Notes: a model not told the origin generated them from the sequence alone. 64,000 nt of DNA from Puniceicoccus vermicola (GCF_014230055.1 NZ_JACHVA010000134.1:1-64000); one strand, 5' to 3'. Numbered from the stretch's first letter, positions 16,262-25,576 are shown. Translations and numbers: made by a program.

Positions 16262-17368
16262 CTAGGCGGTGTCCCAGTCTCGTAGAAACTGGCAGAGATC
16301 ATCAGAAGTTGCGCTGTGGCCATGGCGCACAAAGAAGCCGGAAGAGGCGACGGCGAGCTGAAGAGCGTCGCGCAGAGGACGCTCGAGGACTTTTCCCAGG
16401 GCGTAGCCGGCGTTGAAGCGGTCGCCGGCACCGGTAGATTTTTTAGGATTCTCGCAATAAGGCCCCCAAACCTCCGTCGATTCTTTGGCGCTGGCGCCGA
16501 CCGCGTATCGGATGGAGTGGATAATGACAGTGTGCAGACCGAGGGCTTTGCGCAGTGAGGCAGCCTGAGATGTCGCAGTCGTGGGATCCGTTGCTTTGGG
16601 GTGAGAGCTTCCGGTCAGTTGCGAGAGGATGTTGGCTTCGTTTTGATTGAGCCCAAGGGTGACCTCTCCGTGCTCTTCATAGCGAGAGAGCTCCGACAGC
16701 ATGGCCCGAATATCTGATTCCGAGCGAGTGGTGGGATCGACGAGGTCGAAGAAGAAACGGGGGGATTTGAGGTGAGAAAAGACATTTTCGCGGAGGTATT
16801 TCCAGCAAAGAGTCATGTGGGGGTAGAGGGTCCAATCTGTGATGGCGATGAGGTGGGCCTGCTCGCAGGATTTACGGAACTGTCCGTCCCGGAGGTATTC
16901 GGCCAAAGCGTCGGGATGAAATTTTTGCAATTGGCTGACGGCGCTGAACATGAGTTTGCCATCGGCGAACTCGAAAGCGAGGGTGCGGCCCGGTTCTGAG
17001 CCCCAGCTGACGAGCTGGGCCTTGGTGCCGTAGTCGGCGAAGGCCGGATGGAAGGGCTCACCGACGGTCGCGAAGGTCGTCACCGGAAGGCCCAGAGTCG
17101 CTAGGCCGTCTCCCATATTGATGGCGCAGCCTCCTGGGTCGATCTGGTTGAGAATGATCTCGCGGAGACTGCTGTGGCCGGCAGCGGCGCTGATTTGATT
17201 GCCAAGATCAGCGATAGTTTCAACGCGGCGGTATTGGTCGAGGGAGTGGCGCTCATCGACTACCGAGATCATTTCATCGACGAATCCGTCAAATCCAGTG
17301 ACTACGGGAAGAGTACCGAGGGTGGACGCACGATCTTCAAGGGTTTGGGCAAGTTCAGAACGATTCAT
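16262..17368 (-). CDS. PfkB-family sugar kinase
   Basis: A 368-residue ribokinase/PfkB-fold kinase. The substrate-binding start VTGFDGFVDEM and glycine-rich GGCAINMGDGLATLG lie in the first third; the C-terminal catalytic signature STGAGDRFNAGYALG carries the anion hole and the base Asp. It phosphorylates a sugar or ketose with ATP. It is the last gene of a DeoR, isomerase, aldolase, kinase unit and follows the aldolase stop by 7 nt, so the likely order is isomerisation, phosphorylation at C1, then aldol cleavage. The substrate is unknown. The downstream end abuts flavoprotein relic A. Confidence 0.88.
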   Translation of the reverse strand: MNRSELAQTLEDRASTLGTLPVVTGFDGFVDEMISVVDERHSLDQYRRVETIADLGNQISAAAGHSSLREIILNQIDPGGCAINMGDGLATLGLPVTTFATVGEPFHPAFADYGTKAQLVSWGSEPGRTLAFEFADGKLMFSAVSQLQKFHPDALAEYLRDGQFRKSCEQAHLIAITDWTLYPHMTLCWKYLRENVFSHLKSPRFFFDLVDPTTRSESDIRAMLSELSRYEEHGEVTLGLNQNEANILSQLTGSSHPKATDPTTATSQAASLRKALGLHTVIIHSIRYAVGASAKESTEVWGPYCENPKKSTGAGDRFNAGYALGKVLERPLRDALQLAVASSGFFVRHGHSATSDDLCQFLRDWDTA

Positions 17369-17375
17369 GGGATGA

Positions 17376-18428
17376 TCAGGAATAGCTCATGGCGGTTTCG
17401 GTGATCTGCTGGTCTTCTTCCAGAGAGCGAATGGGTTGGATGTCAGCTTTTCGGAGGGAGTCGTGGTAATAGCGGACTGCGTCTTCCGGGGTGATCTCCC
17501 GGTCGGTGACACGTCGGAGGAGTTCGATAAAAACAAGGGGATGCTCGGAGAGATTGATCTTCCGACCGAAAAGGGCGACTCGAGCTCCGTATTGGCTGGC
17601 ATCGTGAATCAGTTGGAAGGCGTCGCGGGTGGTTCCGGCGCTGCCTCCGAGAATCCCGACAACCAGATTCGGGTCATAGCTGACGAGTTCCTCCAATGGC
17701 CCGGGGCCGTTGTAGGGAATTTTTAGAAAAATCGGACGACCCACTTTGGTCACTCCGGCGAGGCAGCGGATGATGCTGTCGTTGAGGAAGCTTCCGACCT
17801 TGGCCGGGTCAAAGCCCGGATCGACGTTGGGGTTAAATACTTCGAGGAAGTAGCGGAATCTCTTTCGCTCGGCTTCGAGTCGGAAATCGTGAAAGGCTTC
17901 GAGGGCTGCGTAGTCCCAGTCGATGTTGTTGGTGAATGTGACGGAATACAACCCGAGGTCGGCACCGATGTGGGGGAGGTTGTGCTGGTCGGTGATTTTT
18001 CCGTATTTGATGTGATCGAGGGTTGCTGTGCGGAAGTGGCGTGAAGGCTGCGATGGGTACTGTCCGCCGCGGACCGCCCAGACATCGGTGGTGTCGTTGG
18101 CGCGGGCGGCGGGAGTGATCGGGGAGTTGCGGAAGAGGCCCTCGACCATGCCCAGCTGTTCAAGATTGGAAGCGGAGAGGAGGACGATGTCGACGATCTT
18201 CTGCCGGATGACCTCCCGGATCTGGGCCTGATAGTCGGGCAGGGTTTTGTAGCACTTCTGGTCCGGATCGTATCCGTGCGGACAGGCGCCGGCTCGGTTG
18301 GGGCCCGGAGCCATGACGCCGAAAGCCATGTCGGCGTCCTTCGCATCCGCGATGATGAAATCTTTGAAGTCGGTCGAACCTTTGGCGATTCGATTGAGCT
18401 TTTGGTCGAGTGTTTTCAGAAACGGCAT
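17376..18428 (-). CDS. Putative class I sugar-phosphate aldolase
   Basis: A 350-residue protein with the feel of a TIM-barrel class I aldolase (DeoC/LacD/FbaB group): DFKDFIIADAKDADMAFG at the start, RYFLEVFNPNVDPGF mid-way, a candidate Schiff-base Lys in GRPIFLKIPYNGPGPLEEL, then GILGGSAGTTRDAFQLI and RVALFGRKIN, a phosphate-binding-like loop. It would split a ketose 1-phosphate into two three-carbon pieces. It sits between the isomerase (105 nt upstream) and the kinase (7 nt downstream). The fold call is my reading of motifs; the exact reaction cannot be derived. Confidence 0.65.
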   Translation of the reverse strand: MPFLKTLDQKLNRIAKGSTDFKDFIIADAKDADMAFGVMAPGPNRAGACPHGYDPDQKCYKTLPDYQAQIREVIRQKIVDIVLLSASNLEQLGMVEGLFRNSPITPAARANDTTDVWAVRGGQYPSQPSRHFRTATLDHIKYGKITDQHNLPHIGADLGLYSVTFTNNIDWDYAALEAFHDFRLEAERKRFRYFLEVFNPNVDPGFDPAKVGSFLNDSIIRCLAGVTKVGRPIFLKIPYNGPGPLEELVSYDPNLVVGILGGSAGTTRDAFQLIHDASQYGARVALFGRKINLSEHPLVFIELLRRVTDREITPEDAVRYYHDSLRKADIQPIRSLEEDQQITETAMSYS

Positions 18429-18533
18429 GATGGATTGGGAAATTCCGGGTGATCAGATTGACGGTGAATTCGTGCTGCAGGTGGAAAAGCTCTGCGGTTG
18501 GCGAATAGGAGGTGGCGCGGGTCGTCTCCCGAT

Positions 18534-19106
18534 TTAGTCTTCCGAGATCAGTCGGATCATCGGCGGTTCGTCCTCTTCGATTCCGGGAAACCGGCCGATA
18601 TTGGGATCGGCGAAGAAATTGTCGTGGGCATCGTCGTTGGCGGTGGAGACCTCGCCGATGATGCATCCATCGCTTTCGGGCCAAAAGGCGTGGTAGATCC
18701 CTGGGATCAGGGTGATGCGTTCTCCGGCACCAATGGTAAGAGTTTCGCCGGAGGCCTGTGGTCGCATCTTCCCGTTCACTTGAATGTCGAACCGTGTTCC
18801 GGGTTCGGTCTCATTCGGAGGACCGGCCCAGAGCTCGAAGGAGAGACTTCCGGTTCGGCAGATGATATCTTCCTTCTTTTGGGCGTGGGTGTGGGAAGGA
18901 GTGGTTTGTCCCTTGCGGGCATACATCAGCTTCTCGCAGTATTCCGGTTCCTCGGCCAGGTTGATCAGGACGAGCCCATAGTGATCGAAGTCCCCGAGTC
19001 CAAAATCGGTGATGTCCCAGCGAGGGTCGGGGGGAAGTGTCCAGCCGTGGGATACAAAGCAAGCTTTGGCCTCTTGGTAGATTTGATTGATCGCGGAGCG
19101 TTTCAT
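18534..19106 (-). CDS. D-lyxose isomerase family protein (cupin)
   Basis: A 190-residue cupin sugar isomerase of the EcSI/D-lyxose ketol-isomerase family. Residues begin MKRSAINQIYQEAKACF; the family motif WDITDFGLGDFDHYGLVL is at about 28-45. The metal site is visible as TPSHTHAQKKEDI (two His and Glu) and a later His in IPGIYHAFWP. It interconverts an aldose and a ketose. ATG 19106 overlaps the DeoR stop (ATGA), so translation is coupled to the regulator; the open frame extends further upstream but only as a shadow of DeoR. With the aldolase and kinase it forms a compact catabolic cassette. Confidence 0.85.
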   Translation of the reverse strand: MKRSAINQIYQEAKACFVSHGWTLPPDPRWDITDFGLGDFDHYGLVLINLAEEPEYCEKLMYARKGQTTPSHTHAQKKEDIICRTGSLSFELWAGPPNETEPGTRFDIQVNGKMRPQASGETLTIGAGERITLIPGIYHAFWPESDGCIIGEVSTANDDAHDNFFADPNIGRFPGIEEDEPPMIRLISED

Positions 19107-19882
19107 CGAAGGTTGGGAGTTTTGCGCAGGGCTAGATGGGGATGCTTTTGCCGAAATTCTTTCTCCTTGGCGGTGGGGAAGTTCTCGTCGGTGACCCAGG
19201 TGTTGAAATGAGACCAGTCGGCGAAGCGGACGGTTGCAGATTCCTCCAGCTTGCCGCTGTCGGCCGCGAGGATGGTGACCTTCGCGTGGTCGAGCACGGC
19301 TTTTTTGACACTCGCTTCGGTGAGTTCGGTGGTCAGGAGCCCGTGGGACGGATCCACTGCGGAGGCGCCGAGGACGGCGACGTCGAAATGGAGATGTTGA
19401 ACCCACTCCAAGGCCATCCCTCCGACGAGGGCACCCGTCAGAGCCCGCACCTCGCCGCCAACGGCGATGAGGGAGGAGCTGTGATTGCCCCCGTGATACA
19501 TCAGCGGGAGGGAATTGGTGTAGAGGGTATAGGGGGCGTCGCGGGCGAGAAGCTCCAACCCCGCCTCAAGGCAGGTCGTACCCGCATCGATGAAAACGGA
19601 GGATCCGGGAGGGATCTCGTCGGCCACGGCCCGCCCGATCCGGCGTTTGATCTCGGGAGCCCGCTTCCGTTTGAGACTGAAGGATGGCTCTCCTTCCAAG
19701 CTGCGGCGGTCCAGCACCGCGCCGTGGATGCGCAGTACCTTTCCCTCTTCCTCGAGTTGAACCAGGTCGCGCCGCACCGTCGCCGGGGAGGCTTCGAGCT
19801 GGTCGATCAAATCCTGCACGGAGACCCGCTCGGTCTTGCGAACGTAGTCGAGGATCTGTTTCTGACGGGAAATGGCGGTCAT
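19103..19882 (-). CDS. DeoR/GlpR-family transcriptional regulator
   Basis: A 259-residue DeoR-type repressor. Residues 1-55 are the N-terminal winged helix (SRQKQILDYVRK, VSVQDLIDQLEASPATVRRD, LVQLEEEGKVLRIHG); the rest is the DeoRC sugar-phosphate sensor with FIDAGTTCLEAG, YTNSLPL, GGEVR and LAADSGKLE. Repressors of this family are usually relieved by a phosphorylated sugar made by the operon they control. It is the first gene of the isomerase-aldolase-kinase operon, so it likely regulates itself. An inverted repeat immediately upstream (19884-19920) is a candidate operator. Confidence 0.92.
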   Translation of the reverse strand: MTAISRQKQILDYVRKTERVSVQDLIDQLEASPATVRRDLVQLEEEGKVLRIHGAVLDRRSLEGEPSFSLKRKRAPEIKRRIGRAVADEIPPGSSVFIDAGTTCLEAGLELLARDAPYTLYTNSLPLMYHGGNHSSSLIAVGGEVRALTGALVGGMALEWVQHLHFDVAVLGASAVDPSHGLLTTELTEASVKKAVLDHAKVTILAADSGKLEESATVRFADWSHFNTWVTDENFPTAKEKEFRQKHPHLALRKTPNLR

Positions 19883-19883
19883 T

Positions 19884-19920
19884 TTGATTATATATGATGG
19901 AAAATGATCGAAGTAATCAA
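19884..19920. promoter_or_regulatory. Candidate DeoR operator (inverted repeat)
   Basis: TTGATTA at 19884-19890 and its perfect inverse TAATCAA at 19914-19920 flank an AT-rich 23-nt spacer, two bases upstream of the deoR-type start codon. Position and symmetry fit autorepression, but the arms are short and no second copy was found. Confidence 0.35.
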
Positions 19921-20150
19921 GTTAAACTTGTTCTAGGTCCGATAACGGTGCTCTGATGAATGCCGAATTGGGTATTTGTCTTCGGTGGAAAGGCGAAGGT
20001 GATCCACCTTATTCTCGGATCTCGGGGCCACAGGTGAGGCCGTCGAGATTCAAAGTGTTCGAAATTGACCGAATGTCTCGAGAAACGGAGTTGTCTCGAC
20101 GAGAAGTGATATCAAACCTTTGCCCATGATGAAAAAATTATGTAAATCGG

Positions 20151-22226
20151 ATGATTCGCTGCATTTCCAGTAAGGAACCAGGTGGGGTGAATCAACTCCT
20201 CCCGCCCGCCTACTGGATGGTTGGCTTGATCTTTGTATTGTTACTCGGGTTGGGGGTGTTGGTCTATTTCATCGCGCGGCCCTTGATTCGTTCAGATGGT
20301 GCTGAGGTGATTCCCGGTGCGAGCTATGTCTCGGCCTATCAGCTGCGAACCGATGCGAATCTTTCCAATTTATCATTGGAGGAGGTTCTTCAGTTGAATC
20401 AGTCTGAAGCGTTTGAGTTGATGCCAGAAGTCGATGTAGCGCCGGTGCTGAATCAGGAACTCGGAGAAGATCAATGGTATCGATTGGATTTTCACCCAAA
20501 TGGAATTACTGGGACTATCATTCTAGACTTAGTATGGAGAGTCTTTGATCAAACGGAGCTCTACATTCCGGATTCAAACGGAGGGTGGCGGGTAGAGCTC
20601 AGTGGTGCTTGGGTATCGAAATGGGATCCCTTGCGTTCCGAAAGGTGGTCGGCCTTTGAGTTGAACATTCCGGCTGATGAAGGACTTTCTGTGTACTTAC
20701 ACGTAACGGATGGGTTTCGGCTTCCGACTCAATTCCATGTCTGGCGAAATCCCAGCGATTTCCTGCAATGGGAACGTTTCGTGTATGTTAAGAACTTCGG
20801 CTATTTTTCCCTTTGGGTTGGGATGGTGGCCTATGGGCTTTTTCTTTACGCCCTTCTCCGGGAGAAGATTCAGTTATACTACGCATTCTTTGTATTTTTG
20901 TTCGGCGGAATCCAGCTGATCAGCGAAGGATTGATTTGGTATGTTTTGAGACCGCAACAATGGCCGGTAGGAGAGTTGCTGGTGGCTGTTTTTGGAGTTT
21001 TCTCCTTATTCTTTTTATGTCTGTTCGCCCGTAGCTTCCTGAGCACGAAGGAGGAAGATCCTGCTTTGGATCGATGGATGCGGCGGACGCAGAGGATCTC
21101 TTTGATTCCTTTGTGTTTGTCGGGAGTGCTGTTTTGGCCCCGTTTTGCGCTTATCTACCTTCAATTTTTCCTGTTGATTGCTTTGATCGTCATCGGGTTT
21201 TTGGTAGTAGCCAGTGTAAGACGGTGGATGTTTGGGAGTCGATCGGCCCCATTCTTTCTTCTCGCATTTTCTCCCTATTTTTTCTCTTTGCTCCTGCGGG
21301 TATTTGCGGCCCAAGATGTCGTCGTTCGGGACGACGAATTCCGACTTATCACCTTGATTGGAAACGCCCTCTGTTTGATCTTTTTGTCGTGTGCCGCAGC
21401 ATATCGGCATCGCTTGACCTTAGAGGAGAATTTTCGATTGCAGGCGAGCTATGTGGAACGGCTTGAAGGTGAGGTGGAGGAACGCACTCGCTCATTGAGA
21501 AAAATGGGTGAAGAGTTGTCGGAAGCCTTGATTCAGAAGGATCGGATTATGGCGGTGATCGGGCACGATTTGCGGGGTCCAGCGGCTACGTTGCAAGGCT
21601 TGGCGGAGTTGTGGAGCATGGATCCTGATGCGTTTACTCGTGAGGAGCTGGCGGAGATGAGCGAGGATATCGCTAATCTTTGTACGCTTCAGATTGAACT
21701 CCTGAATAATCTTATGATGTGGGGTGGAAGCCAGCGTGGAGTCTGGAAGATGCAACCCACGCACTGTACGATTAAATCGGTTTTGGGAACTGTCTGGTCT
21801 TTGCTGAAACCGATGGCTGCAGCTAAGCACCTAAAACTTCGGGACAACCTGCCGGATAATTTAGAAGCGTATGTCGATGAACAACTGGTACAAACTCTGC
21901 TGCGAAACCTGATCGCAAACGCGATTAAATTTTCAATCACTGGGAAGTCGATCGAGGTGGGTGGACAGCGCATGGAGGGTGGTGGGCTGGAAATCTATGT
22001 TCGTGACGAGGGAGTCGGGATGTCCCAAGAAAAAGTGAAAGCCCTTTTTCAAGGATCCGTGGAAAGCTCTTCGGGAACGAAGTTAGAAAAAGGCGCAGGA
22101 ATCGGCTTAATGCTTTGCTACGACATGCTCGTTGCCTCCGGAGGTAATATACGTGTGGAGAGTGAAGAAGGGGTGGGGACGACTCTTACTTTTTCGGTTC
22201 CAGAGGCGGAAGGACGGACGGAATGA
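20151..22226 (+). CDS. 7TMR-DISM sensor histidine kinase
   Basis: A 691-residue membrane kinase. After an N-terminal helix (about 20-45), residues 50-210 form a periplasmic jelly-roll 7TMR-DISMED2 domain of a type that can bind carbohydrate-like ligands. Residues about 215-420 give seven transmembrane helices. A coiled coil (VERLEGEVEERTRSLRKM) leads to the H-box VIGHDLRGP (His472), the N box NLIANAIKF, and G boxes YVRDEGVGMSQEKVKALF and KGAGIGLMLCYDML. No receiver domain or regulator gene is adjacent. The tail is duplicated as the fragment at 4056-4304. GTG 20187 is an alternative start. The ligand is unknown. Confidence 0.9.
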   Translation: MIRCISSKEPGGVNQLLPPAYWMVGLIFVLLLGLGVLVYFIARPLIRSDGAEVIPGASYVSAYQLRTDANLSNLSLEEVLQLNQSEAFELMPEVDVAPVLNQELGEDQWYRLDFHPNGITGTIILDLVWRVFDQTELYIPDSNGGWRVELSGAWVSKWDPLRSERWSAFELNIPADEGLSVYLHVTDGFRLPTQFHVWRNPSDFLQWERFVYVKNFGYFSLWVGMVAYGLFLYALLREKIQLYYAFFVFLFGGIQLISEGLIWYVLRPQQWPVGELLVAVFGVFSLFFLCLFARSFLSTKEEDPALDRWMRRTQRISLIPLCLSGVLFWPRFALIYLQFFLLIALIVIGFLVVASVRRWMFGSRSAPFFLLAFSPYFFSLLLRVFAAQDVVVRDDEFRLITLIGNALCLIFLSCAAAYRHRLTLEENFRLQASYVERLEGEVEERTRSLRKMGEELSEALIQKDRIMAVIGHDLRGPAATLQGLAELWSMDPDAFTREELAEMSEDIANLCTLQIELLNNLMMWGGSQRGVWKMQPTHCTIKSVLGTVWSLLKPMAAAKHLKLRDNLPDNLEAYVDEQLVQTLLRNLIANAIKFSITGKSIEVGGQRMEGGGLEIYVRDEGVGMSQEKVKALFQGSVESSSGTKLEKGAGIGLMLCYDMLVASGGNIRVESEEGVGTTLTFSVPEAEGRTE

Positions 22227-22330
22227 ATCGCTTCAGAATGGAAGGATGAACCTGGAGGCAACGTCCTTTAAGTTTCGCAAACCGCAGACAACCGATCAAG
22301 ACGGTACAAGGGCGTGAGACGGAATCAAGC

Positions 22331-22410
22331 GATGCCGTCGTAGTCGATGAATTCGGCTGCGAAGTGGAGATTGGGGATGATGTGGCTCTCCATTTTGCGA
22401 AAGTCGATGT
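22331..22410 (-). pseudogene. 3'-region relic B of the HI0933-like flavoprotein gene
   Basis: Minus-strand translation gives IDFRKMESHIIPNLHFAAEF then IDYDGIA and a stop, matching IDWRTMESKIIPHLHFAGEC and IDYDGITGG of the flavoprotein at 41865-43097. The piece covers an internal segment ending 30 codons before the true C-terminus and lies tail-to-tail with the histidine kinase gene. Confidence 0.78.
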
Positions 22411-22498
22411 TGTTAATGCATGTGCTTGCTATATATTGGGGAGCCCAAATCTGGACAGCAGAGATGCTTATATACAAATATTAGCCTCACGGTAATTT

Positions 22499-23530
22499 AT
22501 GAATCTTGATGCAATTGCGCAAGCGGCTGGAGTCTCGCGTATGACGGTTTCCCGGGTAATGCGAAATCATCCGGATGTGAGTCGAAAGACGCGGGAGCGG
22601 GTACTCGGAATCGCGTCCGCAATGAATTATCGTCCCAATCCGATGGTCTCGGTTTTGATGTCGCAGGTCGCTGCCGCGAAGAAATCTCAGTTCCATCCTA
22701 CCTTGGTTTATGGGTGGGAGCACGAGGTCATCCGGACCCGCGCGGCTTTGGAAAAAAGCAAAGGCGGTTACTTTAAATGGGTGAAACGTCGGGCGGAACA
22801 GTTGGGCTTTCATGTGGAAGCTCTTCGAATCAACGAAGAGGGGATGTCGCAGAAACGGTACAGCGATATTTTGAAAGCTCGGAATACGCCCGGTTTGATC
22901 ATTGCTCCTGCAGAAGATCCGGAAGTCTCTTACGATTTTGACTGGGATGCGATGTCCTCGGTGACCTTTGGGTACAGTCTGCGAAGGCCGGCCCTGAATC
23001 GGGTCTGCCTCGATTATCAGGCGGGAATCTACAAAGCGCTGAAACGGTTAACTGGGTTGGGATATCGAAAGTTCGGGTTGATGCTCGGGAAGACGACTGA
23101 TGATAGGATTCAACATTTGTGGAGTTCAGGTTTTTTGACATTTCATTGGGAGGCCGACCTGAATTGCAAATCGAATATATACATAGCTGAAACAGACTCC
23201 CAAGATGCTTTCGTGCAATGGTTCGAGTCCCATCCGTTTGAAGTGGTTCTCTCTTATGCGGAAACATCGCACATCGAATGGGCCCGTTCGGTTGAAGCCC
23301 GCTTAAACCGAAAGCGGGCCTGTCAATTCGTGCATCTTGACGGTGATTTTATGGAGGAGTCCGCACTCTTTCTGGGGAGTCTGGAATCCTGTCGAAGGCA
23401 GATGGGAGAAGCCGCGGTAGAATTACTCGTGGCGCAGATCAAACAAAACGAACATGGGGTGCCGGATCGACAACGGTCGGTGGTGATCCAGCCGGAACTG
23501 ATTTTGAACGGGGAATCTTGTCAGAGCTGA
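22499..23530 (+). CDS. LacI-family transcriptional regulator 1
   Basis: A 343-residue LacI/GalR regulator: residues 1-50 form the HTH and hinge (NLDAIAQAAGVSRMTVSRV, MRNHPDVSRKTRERV, AMNYRPNPMV), followed by a periplasmic-binding-protein-like sensor (ILKARNTPGLIIAPAEDPE, LTGLGYRKFGLMLG). It should control the adjacent pectin genes in response to a sugar ligand. It is convergent with the SGNH esterase, stops 6 nt apart. A decayed twin of this gene lies at 14421-14635 beside the other esterase copy. The second LacI at 26689 shares the NPMV hinge and a similar sensor layout. Confidence 0.92.
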   Translation: MNLDAIAQAAGVSRMTVSRVMRNHPDVSRKTRERVLGIASAMNYRPNPMVSVLMSQVAAAKKSQFHPTLVYGWEHEVIRTRAALEKSKGGYFKWVKRRAEQLGFHVEALRINEEGMSQKRYSDILKARNTPGLIIAPAEDPEVSYDFDWDAMSSVTFGYSLRRPALNRVCLDYQAGIYKALKRLTGLGYRKFGLMLGKTTDDRIQHLWSSGFLTFHWEADLNCKSNIYIAETDSQDAFVQWFESHPFEVVLSYAETSHIEWARSVEARLNRKRACQFVHLDGDFMEESALFLGSLESCRRQMGEAAVELLVAQIKQNEHGVPDRQRSVVIQPELILNGESCQS

Positions 23531-23536
23531 CGGGCC

Positions 23537-24286
23537 TTATTCGCTTCGATGGGTAGGGGAAGTCGAATCTACGTTTTCGAAGAGCTCGGCAAATTCCGGG
23601 ACTTTTTCCTGGGCAAGGATAAGAACCCATCCGGCCACTTTCTGGCTGGCCTCGAGCGAGAAGTGCGTGCGGTCGCTCGTGCCGGCGGGAGAAAATTCGG
23701 CGGCTCCTTCAGGTCCCATTTCTTGAATCATCGTGACGCTGTACTCGTGAAGGTCCAGATAAGGAACGTCATTTTCTTCGGCGACGATGCGAACCGCTTC
23801 TGCGTAGGGCTCCAAAGTGTCTCGGAGTGATCCGTCCTCTCGAAAATGCCGACGACACACTGGCGTAATCAATATGGGTTGAGCGCCAATGGCTCGGGCA
23901 TCTTCGATATACTGGCGGAGGTGGTCCCTATAGTCGGTCTCCGCCGCACTTTCTCGTTCGGGCCCCTTGCCCTTTTGGTCATTGTGACCGAACTGGATGA
24001 GGATCCAGTCGGGTTCATGTGCCAAGGTGGTATCCCACAGGCCTTCGGTTCTGAAGCTTCGCGAACTACGTCCACCTTTGGCTTCATTGTATATCGTGAT
24101 ACCCGGTTTAGCGTATTTTTGCAGTGCCCATCCCCATCCCGCTTGATCGCGATTGGCGCTTCGCCCAGTTACTGTCGAATCGCCGGCCAGGCAGATAATG
24201 GTCTCTTCCCCTCGAAGAGAGGTTTGAAGGATTAGTAATAAGCTGAAGATGGACAGCAGAATACGGGTTCGGTTTTTGCTTCGCAT
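23537..24286 (-). CDS. SGNH hydrolase, rhamnogalacturonan-acetylesterase-like, copy 2
   Basis: A 249-residue secreted CE12-type esterase with signal peptide, AGDSTVTG (nucleophile Ser37), KGGRSSRSF, FGHNDQK and SDRTHFS catalytic blocks. It would deacetylate rhamnogalacturonan. It is co-directional with the propeller protein upstream (54 nt gap) and convergent with LacI 1; together they form the intact version of the module that has decayed at 14.4-15.7 kb. It differs from copy 1 mainly in the signal peptide and the C-terminal 15 residues. Confidence 0.9.
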   Translation of the reverse strand: MRSKNRTRILLSIFSLLLILQTSLRGEETIICLAGDSTVTGRSANRDQAGWGWALQKYAKPGITIYNEAKGGRSSRSFRTEGLWDTTLAHEPDWILIQFGHNDQKGKGPERESAAETDYRDHLRQYIEDARAIGAQPILITPVCRRHFREDGSLRDTLEPYAEAVRIVAEENDVPYLDLHEYSVTMIQEMGPEGAAEFSPAGTSDRTHFSLEASQKVAGWVLILAQEKVPEFAELFENVDSTSPTHRSE

Positions 24287-24340
24287 GGGTTTTTCTGAAA
24301 TGGAAAGGAAGATTTTACGCTTTGACCGAATGGAGTGAGC

Positions 24341-25576
24341 TCACGAAATTTGAGGAAGATTCCGAATTTCTACGAGCGTTGCGTTCTCATTCGGCATGGA
24401 ATTGCACAGTATCCGGTCTCCTTCGCGGTTAAACACAGGATGATGACAGATGCGATTCGGGTTGCGACCGGGAGGTTCCGTTTCGCCGTTGAATTTGGGG
24501 AGGTGCACTTTTTTCAAAGTTTTGCCGGTTCTTCTCGAAATGAAAACGATGTTCCCGCCGGTTGCAATACCTTCGTCGGTGACGATCAAGTCATGATCTG
24601 CGGGGCAGGTGGAGGGGTGCCCCCCGCTTGCGTGGTCGCAAATATTGCGATATCCGGTGCCGTCGTAGCGGATTTCCGACAATGTGTACTGACTGGGGCT
24701 TTTCGTAGATGGGCCATACCCAATCAGGTGTTCATTGTCTGCTTGCCAAGCCCAGTGAACGCCTCGTCTCTCGAAGCTGAGATCGATTGCCATGTGAATC
24801 TCTTCAAGATGGTGATCGGCAGTAAAGACGGTCGTGATTCTGGGTTCCCCGCGTGTTTTTGCGACGCAGTGATTTCCGAAAAAGAAGAGGCACCGGTCAC
24901 CCCTTCGATTCCAGCGAACGCAATAGGTCATCAAGGTGAGCCCGTCGTGGGAGCCCAGCCTCTTTTTTATCTTTCGGTCTTCTTCGAGGATTCGATCTTT
25001 CATCGGGTGACGCTCTAGAATTTCCCGAGTGCTTAACAGGATCCTTGGAGGATCTTCTGCCGAAAACGAAAGTCTTGAGATTCCGTGTTGTTCTCTGGCT
25101 TGGAACGGCACCGGTGAGCTTGATTCATCGTATCGTCCGCTTCCATACCCTGCGGCATAGAGCATGCCGTGTTCGCAGGAGAGTGCCGGTTCCCCGAGCG
25201 GAGGAATGCCCTCAATGTCTCCACCAACGGTGACAGATGATCGATCCAGCAGATCGAAACGTGTCGTTCTTGGGTGTCTTAGCGTTCCGGTCTGGAAGTA
25301 AACCTTCCTGCTATCCGGAGACCAACTCTGCCAGAGGCCCGTGTGCCAAAAACTGTCGGTGGTCGGTACGGCACCAAAGTGATCGAGAATCGTTCCGTTC
25401 GGCGAAAGTATCAGAACTTCCGCGACTCGTGATTTTAGGTCGGCACCTGCGGCCAGAATGCGACCGGAGTTGTCTGGGGCATAGGGGCAAAGGCTATAGT
25501 AGCTATGTAGAGTCCATCGGTTTCTGACTGGCAACAGCGACAGAGAACCAATGGAAGAGATCGATTCAAGGTTCAC
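24341..25576 (-). CDS. Beta-propeller protein, oligogalacturonate-lyase-like (PL22 type)
   Basis: A 411-residue cytosolic-type protein without signal peptide, built of WD40/PD40-like blades (GLWQSWSPDSRKVYFQTG, YCVRWNRRGDRCLFFFG, CHHPVFNREGDRILCN). Blades of this kind, with an HHPVF motif and a GHPS..DHDLIVTDEG stretch, are typical of oligogalacturonate lyases, which cleave unsaturated galacturonate disaccharides. Active-site His residues may be those in HHLEEIHM and CHHPVF. The pectin context supports the call; the family match is by pattern only. A C-terminal relic of a second copy is at 15448-15714. Confidence 0.62.
   Translation of the reverse strand: MNLESISSIGSLSLLPVRNRWTLHSYYSLCPYAPDNSGRILAAGADLKSRVAEVLILSPNGTILDHFGAVPTTDSFWHTGLWQSWSPDSRKVYFQTGTLRHPRTTRFDLLDRSSVTVGGDIEGIPPLGEPALSCEHGMLYAAGYGSGRYDESSSPVPFQAREQHGISRLSFSAEDPPRILLSTREILERHPMKDRILEEDRKIKKRLGSHDGLTLMTYCVRWNRRGDRCLFFFGNHCVAKTRGEPRITTVFTADHHLEEIHMAIDLSFERRGVHWAWQADNEHLIGYGPSTKSPSQYTLSEIRYDGTGYRNICDHASGGHPSTCPADHDLIVTDEGIATGGNIVFISRRTGKTLKKVHLPKFNGETEPPGRNPNRICHHPVFNREGDRILCNSMPNENATLVEIRNLPQIS

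Noticed and set aside
19884-20150. Riboswitch in the gap before the 7TMR-DISM kinase
   Set aside because: No conserved aptamer core or terminator-like hairpin was recognised; only the short inverted repeat near the deoR-type start stands out.
24421-24450. GGTTAAACACAGG resembling the ECF -10 region
   Set aside because: It lacks the GAGGGTT box at the 14-nt spacing and lies inside the propeller coding sequence.
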